From CAZHEV01 sp964531335 [NCBI: uncultured bacterium] (lineage in GTDB: Bacteria > Eisenbacteria > RBG-16-71-46 > CAZHEV01): a stretch of 54,049 bases of DNA. Below are positions 1-9,185 of the stretch, in pieces. The DNA lies in assembly GCA_964531335.1 (NCBI GenBank), contig CAZHEV010000001.1:309086-363134 (forward strand), in the 5' to 3' direction. Every line of letters starts with the position of its first letter. The stretch's first letter is position 1. The position numbers and the translations under genes are program-made. Below the pieces are notes generated by a model. That model ran no database searches and had not been told where the DNA came from. It worked only from the letters and a program-made list of their open reading frames with translations.

Positions 1-354
1 GGACTCCGAGAACCTGCCCAGGAATCGATGCATAAGCCCTCCGTCGTTGAGCGCCGACTCGCGCCATAGGTCATCGGCCGGACAGGTGCTCCCGCCCGAC
101 CCACATCTCTTCAAAAGTAAGGGCATTGTCGCTCGGGGAGTCAATCACTATTTCTCGGCCGCGCTGTGTGTCGTTCTGCGGTGGGTCGCCGGCCGAAACC
201 CGACTCGGCAGGTCTGTCCCCAAAGCAGGTTGCCGGCTGCACTGGAGGGAGGCCCATGTGACATCAACTACAATGGATTGTGACTAACGAACGCCGGATA
301 GCCCCCGCCGAACATCCGCGCTCGCCCTGTGCCGCCGCGGCAACCGGGCGCCCG
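1..354. other. Left edge without a supported gene
   Basis: Two short plus-strand frames open here, but neither has a convincing ribosome binding site or a recognisable protein family. The stretch follows the 3' end of the minus-strand gene that stops at 355 and is GC-rich. I see no tRNA, strong terminator or repeat in it. Confidence 0.4.
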
Positions 355-1392
355 CTAGTCCTTCCGCGACAGAAGGCGGTCCTTCGACCAGGTAAAGATG
401 GGGGTGTCGATCTCGTCGCCCGAGAGCAAGCAGGCCCTGAAGAAGTATCGCAGCTCGCCGCCTGCGGGAAGCTCGCTCAGGGCCACGGTCATCCGGTATT
501 CGCCGTCCGACTCCAGCCAAGGCATCTTGGCTGTCTTGAGCGAGGTCCCGGCGGCGCCAAGAACGGACAGCGTTAGCTCGGGCTGGTTTATGACGGGCCT
601 GCTCAGCCGGGCCCTGAAGGTCACCGCATCGCCGGCTGACTGGGGTGGATCAGCGATCACTGTAAAGGGGGGATCTATGTCGAGCGGTGAAATGTACTGG
701 ACCGACCCGCGCGGAACTAGCATCACGAAGTCATTTCGCGTGCGGCCGGGCCTCAAGAAAGTAACGCAGTGATACCCGCCGCCAACCTCCACGCTGAGCT
801 CTCCGCTGCCCACGAAGCGGCCGTCCACGAACACGGAGTCGTCGACCCCCTCGGCGAGGGAGCCCACGTAAGAAGGCCTGATTACAAGCTGCCCCGGGAT
901 CTCTTTGTCGGGAGCCATGCAAGCGGCCACCGTGGTGTCGCCGGCGGACACCCTTATGTACTCGTCCCAGGCGCGGTCGCCCACTATGAAGGACAGCTTG
1001 TGAGCGCCAGGCTGTATGCCGTCGAGGGCCACCGGGGCCACGCCCTTCCACTGTCCATCGAGAAAGACGTCCACGTCTGTCGAGGCCCCTATTACCTCCG
1101 CCACGATGGAGCCGGTCGAGTCGCCTCCGGCCGGCTTGGCCGGCCTGCGGCGAAGGGGCCCTTCCCTACGCGCTACCTGCGCCTTCGCGGCCGCCGTGTG
1201 GGCCGCCGACACCGCCTCCGCCGGGGACCGTCCCTGCTCCGCTTCAGTGGCCGCATCAGCGCCGATAAGCCTTCTGAGCCTCACGCCATCGGGGGACAGC
1301 CCCATCGCGCCGAACGCCAGCGCCAGGGCAAGACCTCCGCCCAGAAGCCAACAGGCCCATGAGGTCGCCGTCGATCGCCAGCTTGACTTCAT
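355..1392 (-). CDS. Membrane-anchored PEGA-domain envelope protein
   Basis: The 345-residue product begins with a basic stretch followed by a hydrophobic segment (about residues 12-32), which fits a signal anchor. A low-complexity Ala/Arg linker follows. Around residues 93-160 lies a PEGA-type beta domain, recognised by VDVFLDGQWKGVAPV, then a GxHKLSF pattern; a related repeat (DSVFVDGRFVGSGELSV) follows around residues 187-210. The last 110 residues look like an Ig-like sandwich. PEGA domains are found in surface and wall-associated proteins; the specific role here is unknown. The start is an ATG, with AAGGA directly against it and a G-rich stretch upstream. It is a lone minus-strand gene divergent from the transglycosylase at 1596. 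Confidence 0.75.
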   Translation of the reverse strand: MKSSWRSTATSWACWLLGGGLALALAFGAMGLSPDGVRLRRLIGADAATEAEQGRSPAEAVSAAHTAAAKAQVARREGPLRRRPAKPAGGDSTGSIVAEVIGASTDVDVFLDGQWKGVAPVALDGIQPGAHKLSFIVGDRAWDEYIRVSAGDTTVAACMAPDKEIPGQLVIRPSYVGSLAEGVDDSVFVDGRFVGSGELSVEVGGGYHCVTFLRPGRTRNDFVMLVPRGSVQYISPLDIDPPFTVIADPPQSAGDAVTFRARLSRPVINQPELTLSVLGAAGTSLKTAKMPWLESDGEYRMTVALSELPAGGELRYFFRACLLSGDEIDTPIFTWSKDRLLSRKD

Positions 1393-1595
1393 TCCTTAAT
1401 AACCCCCGCAGCTTCGACGGCCCCGCGCGCGACGGCCCGTCTCTTTAAGTCATTGTTCTATAAAGCGCTACAGCGCATCCCTGAGGCGTCATCCGAGTTG
1501 CGGCCTGGAAGGGACGGCGGCCCTACCCTCTCCGCGGAGCCGAGAGCTAAAACCCTCTTGCTTTTATTTTCGGCAGTCCTTAGAGTTTTGCCACT

Positions 1596-3086
1596 ATGCG
1601 CTCGCCACGACCGAAAGGCCGAGAGGGGCCACGCCGGGGCCTCCACAAGGGCATCGCGCTTCTCGGAGCGCTGGTATTCGTCTTTTCGGACGCATGTGCT
1701 GCCCCGCCCCCCCTGGAGAATCGGCACTCGACACGGGCCTGCTTCCTATCGAGCAAGTTTCCGGAGGCGCCGGGCTACAGGCACAACTCACTTCGCGCTT
1801 TCCTACCCTGCCGGGAGGCCCCCAGGTCGCTGCTGATAGAAGCCATCCTGGAGGCTCTCGAAAGGGCGGACTCGGGAAACGTACCCTCCCTCTTCTCGGA
1901 GCGGCTGCGCCCGGAGCGCTGGCTTGCGCTCACCGCGGGGCCCAGCATAGATGAGTGGATTGATTATTACGCCTACGGCCCCGAGCGGAGGTACTTGGAG
2001 AAGGCTATCACCCGCTCGGCGAGCTACGTCCAGCTAATGGAGAGCATAATCCGCGAGGAGGGCCTTCCTCCCGAAGTGCTGGCCCTGGTCTATATCGAGA
2101 GCGGCTTCGACCCTGCCGCGCTATCCCACAAGAGAGCGGCGGGGCCTTGGCAGTTCATGAGGCGCACGGCCGGCAGGTTCGGCCTGCGCGTGGGAAGATA
2201 CGTCGACGAGCGGCGCGACCCGGAGCTTTCAACAAGGGCGGCGGCCCGTTACCTGAGGTACCTGCACGGGCTTTTCGATTCCTGGACGCTGGCGGCGGCC
2301 TCCTACAACAGCGGTGAAGGTCGAGTGCTGAGAGCCGTGAAGGCTCAGAACACGAGGGATTTCTGGTCGCTCAAGCTACCGCGCCAGACGAGAGAGTTCG
2401 TGCCGAAGGTGGCCGCCGTGCTGGCCATCCTCTCAGACCCCGGAAGGTACGGCTTTGAGCTGCCGCAGCCTCGGCCGCTGCGGTACGACGTGGTGGAGGT
2501 CAACGGTCCGGTGAAGCTCTCGGCGGTGGCGGCGATCTGCGGATCTTCGCAGGAGACGCTGGAGCTGCTCAATCCCGCCTTGATCCGAGGTATGACCCCT
2601 CCCGGCTCCGTTTCTTTCCTTCTCAGGGTGCCCGCGGGGACGGGTGAGGTGTGCACGGAGGAGCTGAGCAAGATACGGTACCACATGGTGTCCAAGGGGG
2701 AGACCTTATCGAGGATAGCATCCGAGTACGACGTATCCGTGCGAGCGATAGCCCGGGCTAACGCGATATCCGACCCCAACAGGATAAGGCGGGGAGCGCT
2801 GTTGACCATACCGCCGGTTATGGTGAAGGCGGCCTCTTCAAGCGCGGCGCAAGCCACGGCGGCGGCTGAAAAGGAGAAGGCGGCAGGAAAAGGCCAGGAG
2901 GCCGCCGGCAAGACCCCCGACATCCTTCACTACACGGTCCGTCCGGGGGACAACCTCTGGCGCATAAGCATCAAGTTCGGGACAAGCGTCGCGAAGCTTG
3001 CCTCGTGGAACGACCTGTCCGAGATCAACAAGCTAAGGCCCGGACAAGTCCTGAAGATATTTCTCAGGGACGACCAACCGGGCTGA
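1596..3086 (+). CDS. mltD: Membrane-bound lytic murein transglycosylase D with two LysM domains
   Basis: This enzyme family cleaves peptidoglycan glycan strands, giving 1,6-anhydromuropeptides, in the periplasm. The 496-residue product has a basic N-terminus and hydrophobic signal (about 17-36). The SLT/goose-lysozyme-like domain (about 140-270) contains the catalytic Glu in VYIESGFDP, then AAGPWQFM and AAASYNSGEGRV, the usual family blocks. Two LysM domains follow: one around residues 363-408 (starting YHMVSKGETLSRIA) and one at the C-terminus (starting LHYTVRPGDNLWRIS), separated by an Ala/Lys-rich linker. This order is the standard MltD layout. The ATG at 1596 lacks a strong Shine-Dalgarno. 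It is a single plus-strand gene, convergent with the lipoprotein gene ending at 3172. Confidence 0.92.
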   Translation: MRSPRPKGREGPRRGLHKGIALLGALVFVFSDACAAPPPLENRHSTRACFLSSKFPEAPGYRHNSLRAFLPCREAPRSLLIEAILEALERADSGNVPSLFSERLRPERWLALTAGPSIDEWIDYYAYGPERRYLEKAITRSASYVQLMESIIREEGLPPEVLALVYIESGFDPAALSHKRAAGPWQFMRRTAGRFGLRVGRYVDERRDPELSTRAAARYLRYLHGLFDSWTLAAASYNSGEGRVLRAVKAQNTRDFWSLKLPRQTREFVPKVAAVLAILSDPGRYGFELPQPRPLRYDVVEVNGPVKLSAVAAICGSSQETLELLNPALIRGMTPPGSVSFLLRVPAGTGEVCTEELSKIRYHMVSKGETLSRIASEYDVSVRAIARANAISDPNRIRRGALLTIPPVMVKAASSSAAQATAAAEKEKAAGKGQEAAGKTPDILHYTVRPGDNLWRISIKFGTSVAKLASWNDLSEINKLRPGQVLKIFLRDDQPG

Positions 3087-3171
3087 CCGGCGCCCGGGCC
3101 TCCATCGACCCACAGGCGCGGACTGCTCACAACGCAGCCGGCTCGGCATACCCGCTCGCCGGCGGACGGCA

Positions 3172-4422
3172 TCACCCCTCTGTCTCCGGAGCCTCGACCT
3201 CGCCCGTCAACCACCCGGGCAGGTTCGTCATGATCCAGAGGTCCGCGTTTTTCGTCCATACCAGGCTGTGGCCGTCCGGCGACCAGCTTGGATGCTGATC
3301 CAGGCCGGCCTTCGTCGTGATCTGCGTGAGCTCCCCGCCCTCCGCGGCGCAAATCCACAGGTCGTGGTTTCTATCGGGTGGACCTCCGCGCCGCGCAAAG
3401 GCTATCACCCTGCCGTTCGGCGACCAGGCAGGATTGTAGCTCCATCCCTCATCGGCAACGATCTCCCTCACGGCGCCCGTCTGCACGCTGACCGCCCATA
3501 TCCGGCGCGAGTCGCCTATCTGAACGGTGTAGGCTATCTCCTTTCCGTCAGGGGACCAGGATGGATAGAAGTGTCGCTCCGCCCCGGTCGTGACCTGCTC
3601 CATCTTTCCCCCGTTCGCCGGCATCTTCCATATCTTGGAAAGGCTCTCGAAAGCTATCCACCTGCCGTCCGGCGAGAAGGCGGCGTTGTCCTCGGCACCT
3701 TCTCCATGGGCGAGGACCCTGGGCTCTTCTTCGCCGGTTGCGTCAACTATGTATAGGTCGACCGTACCGTCCCTGTTGGAGCTGAAAACGATCTCCCTGC
3801 TGTTCGGAGCCCAGCAAGGGGAGAAATCGGCTCGCTCGTGAAATGTGATGCGCGTCGGCGTTCCACCCAGGGCCGGGATCGTGTATATGTCGCGGTTGCC
3901 TCCGTAGTAAGCCTCGTACACTATCGTCTTGCCGTCGGGAGACCACTTCGGCCAGACCTCCTTGTCGGCCATGGAGATTATGGCGTAGGAGGCCATCGGC
4001 TCGCCATCAAGGTCGAACCTCAGGGTGTCTACGGACTCCTCCTTGACTTCGATCTCCATCATTCCCGGGACGGGAGTGAAGCCGCTCAGCTCGACGGTAA
4101 CCTTGTAGTCTCCGGGCTCAGCGGAGAACAGATGAGGCGTCCTCTTGTCCACGCTCTGATCGTTGACGTAAATCCTAGCCCCGACCGGATTCGAGGTGAC
4201 ATAGAATGTGCCGGTACCCTCGGGGACCTCGAGGATGTCCTCCTCCGGCGCCTCCTCGCCTTCGGGTTCGACTCCCTCGGGCATAGCCTCCCCCTGGGCC
4301 TGCGTATCCGCAGGAACCTCGGCGGTCTCTTGCTCCTTCCCGGACTTACCGCAACCGGCCCCCGCACCCAGAGCCATCACGAAAGAGACAAGGAAAATCA
4401 CGAGCAGCTTTTCTCTATCCAT
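3172..4422 (-). CDS. TolB-like beta-propeller lipoprotein with a PEGA domain
   Basis: The 416-residue product has a lipoprotein-type signal ending in GAGAGC, then an acidic Pro/Glu linker. A PEGA domain lies at about residues 70-140 (GTFYVTSNPVGARIYVND). The C-terminal 270 residues are WD40-like PD40 blades with repeated W[SA]P[DN]G[KR] motifs, as in the TolB propeller. TolB-type propellers work in envelope complexes with Pal; this protein lacks the TolB N-terminal domain and may only share the fold. The start at 4422 (ATG) is preferred because GGGAGGGGAG sits 6 bases upstream; a longer in-frame TTG at 4440 lies upstream of that ribosome binding site. Confidence 0.82.
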   Translation of the reverse strand: MDREKLLVIFLVSFVMALGAGAGCGKSGKEQETAEVPADTQAQGEAMPEGVEPEGEEAPEEDILEVPEGTGTFYVTSNPVGARIYVNDQSVDKRTPHLFSAEPGDYKVTVELSGFTPVPGMMEIEVKEESVDTLRFDLDGEPMASYAIISMADKEVWPKWSPDGKTIVYEAYYGGNRDIYTIPALGGTPTRITFHERADFSPCWAPNSREIVFSSNRDGTVDLYIVDATGEEEPRVLAHGEGAEDNAAFSPDGRWIAFESLSKIWKMPANGGKMEQVTTGAERHFYPSWSPDGKEIAYTVQIGDSRRIWAVSVQTGAVREIVADEGWSYNPAWSPNGRVIAFARRGGPPDRNHDLWICAAEGGELTQITTKAGLDQHPSWSPDGHSLVWTKNADLWIMTNLPGWLTGEVEAPETEG

Positions 4423-4623
4423 ACGGCACTCCCCTCCCAAGGCATAGAGACGGACATCGGCGCCCCGAGGATCATCGCGGCGCCCGGTCCCGTCGACGGC
4501 TTTCCGTGCGCTCGCCGTATCGCCTGCGCGAGGGGCGAAAACCCCACCGGTGACCGGAGGGCCATCCGGGGGCGGCGGGCGCTATTGCTCATTTTCAACA
4601 GATCAATCTACAACTATATACGC

Positions 4624-5679
4624 TCAGAAATCCACCAAAAGCGACACCCGGTGGGAGTTGTCGAGCTCCTCGTGTCCCACGAAGGCATAGTCGGCGCCGA
4701 ATCCGCCATAGCGCAGGCCGAACCCGGCCGTGATCCTGTCCCCGCTCGCGCCCACGCGGGCGGCCACAGTCTCACGGAACCAGTACTCGAGACCCGGGCG
4801 CAGCTCGGCGCTCACGTTGTCGCCCTCGAACTGGCTGCCGTCGTTTCCTTCAAAGGTGATCCTCGCGTCGAAGGCCGCGTTGACGGCGCCTCTCAGGGCG
4901 GGTATCTCTCTCGAGTATCGCAAGCCCGGAATCATCGTCGGGCGTATCGTCTCCCTCGCGCCGGTATCCCAGAAGAGTCTTGTAGTGGTGAAGTCTCCAA
5001 CACGAACGCCCAACATCAGGTGGCCCGTCGCCTGGTAAAGAGCTCCGGCGTCCAGGCCGATGCCGAAGCTCGAAGCGAGACCGAGCAGTCTCTGCGTGAT
5101 GAGCTTGAAGTTGCCGCCGACGCTGAGCTTCTCGCCGATGCGTTTTGCGTATGAGAAGAAGATCGCGTACTCGGCATCGCTCGCCCAGAGCACCTCGTTC
5201 TGGTGAAGCCTCAGTATGAAGGGCTCGCCCGGATCGAATCTGCCGTTCCCTTCGCCCTCGTCTGGATTGTCCGGATCGAGAATGCCGTCAGCGCCAACGT
5301 CCTCCAGCGAATCCGGCCTTATGCCGGCCGTCACGGGGATGTTGTCCACTCCGAGACGAATCACGCTCACGGACAGCGCGTCTCGGTCGTCCAGGGGCAT
5401 GGCGAAGCTGATGAAGTCATGGTTTATGACATCGCCGAACTGCTCCGCATGCATGAAAAGGACCTGGCGGCTGTCGAGGTAGGCGAGACCGGCCGGGTTC
5501 CAGTAAGGGGCGCTCGCGTCGTCGGCCACGGCCACGAAGGCCTCTCCCATGCCCAGAGCGCGGGCGCCAACGCCCAACCTCAGGAACTCAGCCGCGAACT
5601 TGTCGCCGCTGCAAGGTGACGCCGAAAGGGTTAGAAGAAAGACGGGCAGAAGGAACCCGATCAGGTGGCTTCTATTCAA
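4624..5679 (-). CDS. PorV/UPF0164-like outer membrane beta-barrel protein
   Basis: The 351-residue product has a cleavable signal peptide (about 1-25). Directly after it comes the block GARALGMGEAFVAVADD followed by SAPYWNPAGLA, the hallmark of the PorV/PorQ/UPF0164 family of FadL-related barrels. The rest alternates short amphipathic strands and ends in VDF, a terminal Phe typical of outer-membrane barrels. PorV is the outer-membrane shuttle of type IX secretion in Bacteroidetes. Homologues in candidate phyla often accompany FlgD-like C-terminal sorting domains, one of which is in this window (31874-34375). A direct secretion role is therefore possible but inferred. The start is a TTG with AGAGGT five bases upstream; no ATG lies near the signal peptide. 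Confidence 0.8.
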   Translation of the reverse strand: MNRSHLIGFLLPVFLLTLSASPCSGDKFAAEFLRLGVGARALGMGEAFVAVADDASAPYWNPAGLAYLDSRQVLFMHAEQFGDVINHDFISFAMPLDDRDALSVSVIRLGVDNIPVTAGIRPDSLEDVGADGILDPDNPDEGEGNGRFDPGEPFILRLHQNEVLWASDAEYAIFFSYAKRIGEKLSVGGNFKLITQRLLGLASSFGIGLDAGALYQATGHLMLGVRVGDFTTTRLFWDTGARETIRPTMIPGLRYSREIPALRGAVNAAFDARITFEGNDGSQFEGDNVSAELRPGLEYWFRETVAARVGASGDRITAGFGLRYGGFGADYAFVGHEELDNSHRVSLLVDF

Positions 5680-5917
5680 TTCGTACCTCTTTTCAGGGGG
5701 GTCACCGACGCCTACTTAAATGTTACATGCGGGGCGGCGATCAGTCAATCGCGGCGGGCGGCTCCACCGGCCCTCGCGGATCGGGGCGCTCCGGGCCGGC
5801 CAAGATAGCGCCCCGGGGCCCATCAGGCCGCATTTACCTGCCGGCGCCCCGGCCGGCTCGGCCTTCCCTGTATTCCTATAACAAGGCCCTGGGGATGAGG
5901 TTCCTGAGGCGAGGTCG

Positions 5918-6301
5918 CTAGTGCCGGGTGTCCGCGGCCAGCGACAGGAGCATCTGTCTCGTCACGAAGTCCTCAATGAACTCCTTGTCCTCTTCCGTTA
6001 GGTCGGTGAAGCAGCAGGCGGCCTCGTAGCCTTTGTCGTCCCGGACCCTCTCACATCTGACCACTACTCCGCTGCACTTGACCGACTTGGCCGGACCGTC
6101 GGGCAGACCCGGCAGATCGAAGGAGAGGGTGACTCTGGTCAAGGGAGGTAGAAAAGCGGGTATCCTGCAGTAGATGCCGCCCGAGCTCAGGTTGATGCTC
6201 TGTGCCTTAAGGCTCTTCTTGGCGGCGTCGGCGGCCTGTCTGACCCGCATGGCTATCCTGGCCGCCACCCGCCGGCTCTTTCTCCTCTCCTTCTGCGCCA
6301 T
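5918..6301 (-). CDS. PilZ-domain protein
   Basis: The 127-residue product starts with the RxxxR block characteristic of PilZ domains (ERRKSRRV) and carries the second half of the signature as NLSSGGIYC. PilZ domains usually bind cyclic di-GMP and relay it to motility, surface or secretion functions. Both the arginine and the [DN]xSxxG parts are present, so ligand binding is plausible. The ATG at 6301 has AAGGAGGAG just upstream and is preferred over an in-frame GTG at 6331 that overlaps the RNase R stop codon. It is the last gene of a minus-strand run with rnr, the small basic protein, HU and the zinc-ribbon gene. Confidence 0.85.
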   Translation of the reverse strand: MAQKERRKSRRVAARIAMRVRQAADAAKKSLKAQSINLSSGGIYCRIPAFLPPLTRVTLSFDLPGLPDGPAKSVKCSGVVVRCERVRDDKGYEAACCFTDLTEEDKEFIEDFVTRQMLLSLAADTRH

Positions 6302-6330
6302 ATTCTCCTCCTTCCGGAAGATGCCTCCCA

Positions 6331-8256
6331 CTACCGCTTATCGGTATCCTCTTTGTCCTTCTTCACGACGGCGAGCTCGAGCTCCTTTTGATAAGGGTCG
6401 GCCCTGGAGACCCGGACCGTCACCCTGTCCCCCAGGAAAAACCCGCCCCTGCGTCCGCCACTGCGGCGATAGAGAGGTTTCCCGGCGAAGCCCTCTATCG
6501 GGTAGCGGTCCAGCTCGACCGCGTAGCCTCGCTCCATTACGGCCGTGACGATCCCCGTGAATGTCTCGCCCAGCTTGCCCTCCATGAAGCGGATGCATTT
6601 TACCTTAATGGAATCCCTCTCCGCGGCGTCGGCGCGCTCCTCCGTCTCGCTGGACGACTCGGCTATGCGAGCGGGGTTCCACCGTTCGCGATCTCTCGTG
6701 TCCTTTCCCCCGCGCTCCGGCGGGCCCGCCCCGCCCTCTCGCCGGCGATCGTCGAAGACCGTCCCGCGCAGAGCCCTGTGGTCGTAGAGGTCGGGGTACC
6801 TTCTTATCGGGGATGTAAAGTGACAATAGCAGCTCGAGGCAAGTCCAAAATGCAGCCCGGCGGAGGGAGCGTACCTGGCTCTCTGCATGGCCCTCAGCAC
6901 GAGATAGGCGCCCAGGGCGCGCCGGCGTTCGTCCGAGATCTTCCGCAAGGGCTTCCCCAGATCCGAGCTTTTCGCGACGGAGCCCGGGGAGAACCGAACT
7001 CCCAGCTCGCCGAGGGAGTCCGACAGCTTGTCGAGCTTCTCCGCTTTCGGGGCAGGGTGAGTGCGATAGACGAAAGGGAGCTTCCTCTTCCGCGCCTCGG
7101 CCGCCACCGCCTCGTTGGCGAGAAGCATGAACTCCTCGATTATCCGATGCGACACCAAGCGCTTCTCCCTGAGCACGTCCGCCGGTCTTCCCTTCTCGTC
7201 GAAGACGATCTCGGCGTCGGGAATGTCCAGGTCGAGTGCGCCCCGGCGGAACCTCCTTTCGGCCAGCGCGGCGGCCAGAGAGGCGAGCGCGCGCAGGGCA
7301 TCGCCCAGATCGCCGCCACCCTCGCCTTCGATGTAGGCCTCAGCCCCCTCGTAGCTGAGACTGGCCTTGCTCCTGACAATCCCCCGGACGAACTCGCGCC
7401 TTTTCACCTCGCCGTTGCGGTCCATCTCGAAGATTACGCTGAGCGTGTAGCGGTCCTGCTCGGGCACGAGACTGCAGATGTTCTCGGAGAGTATCGCGGG
7501 GAGCATGGGGAGCGCGCCGTCGCTCAAATACACGCTCGTGCCCCTGTCCCTGGCGGCGACGTCGAGGGCTCCCCCGTGACGGACGTAGTAAGAGACGTCC
7601 GCTATGTGGACCCCGACCTGACAGCGACCACCCGTTACCCCAAGGTATGAAAGCGCGTCGTCGTGGTCCTTCGCGTCGGCGGGGTCGATTGTGAAGAGCA
7701 GATCGTCGCGGAAGTCTTTGCGGCCCGATCCACTGATGGAAGCCCCCGCGGCCCGGGCCGCCTCGACCTTGGCCGCGTCCGGGAATCCCTCATCGAGCCC
7801 GTGCTCCAAACAGATCGCCCGGAAGTCGGTCCGTGGGTCGTCAGCGTATCCCAGCACTTCATCCACCACGCAGTTGCCCGTGACCTCCCCCGATCCCCGC
7901 CGCAGGATCTCCACCCAGACCCTGTCGCCCACCTCGGCGCCGCCGAGCGCCGAGCGCTTGACGTTGAGCCAGGGAGGGAACTCCCGCCTGTCCAACACGA
8001 CGCGCAGACCCCGCCCCGACTTCTCCACCACCCCCAGAGCCGCGCGAGTGCGGGCCTCCACCACGTCGACCAGGCGCCCTCTCAACCCCCACTTGGTTTC
8101 GCCGAAGGCCACCTCCACCCGGTCTCCTGCAAGCGCCCCGTGGCCGGGGCCGCGCAAAAGCAGGATCTCGGGACCCCCGTCATCGGGCGCGACGAAGGCC
8201 GTCCCCCCTCGAGAGATCCTGAGTATGCCCGTTGTGTGTCTCTTCGATCTTCTCAA
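6331..8256 (-). CDS. rnr: Ribonuclease R / RNB-family 3'-5' exoribonuclease
   Basis: RNase R degrades structured RNA processively from the 3' end. The 641-residue product has an N-terminal OB-fold cold-shock segment (starting GILRISRGGTAFV) and a second OB region. The RNB catalytic domain holds the metal-binding aspartates in TIDPADAKDHDDA (from about residue 189), and HFTSPIRRYPDL lies further on. A C-terminal S1 domain ends in a Lys/Asp-rich tail. The protein is shorter than E. coli RNase R (about 810 residues) because the N-terminal helix-turn-helix is absent. A hydrophilic Arg/Gly/Glu insert lies between the RNB domain and S1. The start is a TTG with GCGGAGG five bases upstream. Confidence 0.92.
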   Translation of the reverse strand: MRRSKRHTTGILRISRGGTAFVAPDDGGPEILLLRGPGHGALAGDRVEVAFGETKWGLRGRLVDVVEARTRAALGVVEKSGRGLRVVLDRREFPPWLNVKRSALGGAEVGDRVWVEILRRGSGEVTGNCVVDEVLGYADDPRTDFRAICLEHGLDEGFPDAAKVEAARAAGASISGSGRKDFRDDLLFTIDPADAKDHDDALSYLGVTGGRCQVGVHIADVSYYVRHGGALDVAARDRGTSVYLSDGALPMLPAILSENICSLVPEQDRYTLSVIFEMDRNGEVKRREFVRGIVRSKASLSYEGAEAYIEGEGGGDLGDALRALASLAAALAERRFRRGALDLDIPDAEIVFDEKGRPADVLREKRLVSHRIIEEFMLLANEAVAAEARKRKLPFVYRTHPAPKAEKLDKLSDSLGELGVRFSPGSVAKSSDLGKPLRKISDERRRALGAYLVLRAMQRARYAPSAGLHFGLASSCYCHFTSPIRRYPDLYDHRALRGTVFDDRRREGGAGPPERGGKDTRDRERWNPARIAESSSETEERADAAERDSIKVKCIRFMEGKLGETFTGIVTAVMERGYAVELDRYPIEGFAGKPLYRRSGGRRGGFFLGDRVTVRVSRADPYQKELELAVVKKDKEDTDKR

Positions 8257-8394
8257 CCAAACCTCCGCGAAAGAGAAAGCGCCGGAAACGACCGGACGAA
8301 CAACGTCTCAGCCTATCAGTTTCCGACGCTTTAGTGGCACAAAGATATATCTCAGTTCGCCGCCGAACGTCAAAACAGACGGCGAAGATCGATT

Positions 8395-8490
8395 CTACTT
8401 GTTCTTCTTCTTATGCCTGTCTCTGCGTAGTCGCTTTTTCCTCTTATGAGTAGCGATCTTCTTTCTCTTGCGCTTCCTGCCACAGCCCAT
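8395..8490 (-). CDS. 31-residue AURKAIP1/COX24 (mS38/bS22-like) basic protein
   Basis: A very small minus-strand frame begins MGCGRKRKRKK, continues IATHKRKKRLRR and ends DRHKKKNK, with about two thirds Lys and Arg. The pattern of a short basic N-terminus followed by KxxKRKKRLRxxRHKKK matches the COX24/AURKAIP1 family, whose members include the mitoribosomal protein mS38 and the mycobacterial small-subunit protein bS22. A role as an extra small-subunit ribosomal protein is inferred from that family. A TAA lies in frame immediately before the ATG, so the start is fixed. AAGAG is 4 bases upstream and a stronger GGGAGG 14 bases upstream. It lies between HU and RNase R on the same strand, 43 bases after HU. 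Confidence 0.75.
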   Translation of the reverse strand: MGCGRKRKRKKIATHKRKKRLRRDRHKKKNK

Positions 8491-8533
8491 TTAGCTCTTG
8501 CAAACCTCCCTTCCTTCCCGCCGGGCCGCGCGG

Positions 8534-8851
8534 CTACTGCCGCCGCTCTCCCTCATCGAGGGATTTGCCCGACAGGGCCTGATCCACAAGGTCCCTCAGG
8601 TCGGCAGACGCCTTGAAATACGGCACTGCCTTCGCCGGCACCATCACGGTCTCCCCGCTCCTCGGATTTCTGGCCTTTCTCGGGTTGCGGGAACGCACCT
8701 TGAAACTGCCGAAGCCCCTGATCTCGATGTGCTTCCCGTCGCTGAGCGCTCTTGAGATCGTTCCCAGGAGCTCCTTCACGATCACCGCGGTCTCCGTCTT
8801 GGAGATCTTGGTCCTCTCCGAAATCTCTTGCACCAGGTCCGCCTTAGTCAT
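8534..8851 (-). CDS. hup: HU/IHF-family DNA-binding protein
   Basis: The 105-residue product is a full-length histone-like nucleoid protein. It starts MTKADLVQEI, has the dimerisation helices, then IRGFGSFKVRSRNPRKARNP, which is the conserved beta arm with the DNA-intercalating NP motif. A short charged tail (SGKSLDEGERRQ) extends past the usual 90 residues. HU bends and compacts DNA as a dimer. GAGGAGAG sits just upstream of the ATG. Neighbours on both sides are on the same strand, so it may be transcribed with the zinc-ribbon protein upstream and the mS38-like protein and RNase R downstream. Confidence 0.95.
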   Translation of the reverse strand: MTKADLVQEISERTKISKTETAVIVKELLGTISRALSDGKHIEIRGFGSFKVRSRNPRKARNPRSGETVMVPAKAVPYFKASADLRDLVDQALSGKSLDEGERRQ

Positions 8852-8972
8852 CGTGCTCTCCTCGTGCCAGGGCCAAGAATAGTAAGGAACGAGAACAGAT
8901 CAACACCCTGATAGGAGTGGTCTCCTCTCAGCCCCCTTGGGCCGCCCGGACCGGGCGGCTTACTACCTAGCT

Positions 8973-9185
8973 TCAAGTGGAACAGCTGGTGGTGGAGCAG
9001 CTCGTACATGAGTCCCCCCCGGCCCCCTTGCCTCTCTCGACGCCCGCCACCGCGAAGCTTGATATCTCGCGTTTCAGGCTCTTCGTCCCGCATTTCGGGC
9101 AGACCGCCGAGTCTCTTTCGGAGGTGCTCATAAGCAGCTCAAACTTTCCGCTACACTTCGAGCATGTATATTCAAAAATCGGCAT
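8973..9185 (-). CDS. FmdB-type zinc-ribbon protein
   Basis: The 70-residue product begins MPIFEYTCSKCSGKFELL and has a second CPKC pair, giving the CxxC-CxxC zinc ribbon of the FmdB/regulatory-protein family. The C-terminus is Gly/Ser/Cys rich (DSCTSCSTTSCST), also common in the family. The function is poorly defined; members have been linked to gene regulation by name only. The ATG at 9185 with GGGAG eight bases upstream is chosen over a longer in-frame start at 9218, because the family begins with MPxYEY-like residues. Confidence 0.85.
   Translation of the reverse strand: MPIFEYTCSKCSGKFELLMSTSERDSAVCPKCGTKSLKREISSFAVAGVERGKGAGGDSCTSCSTTSCST

Noticed and set aside
3838-5154. Plus-strand frame spanning the TolB-like and PorV-like genes
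   Set aside because: It runs across the gap between two well-supported minus-strand genes with no start signal or family.
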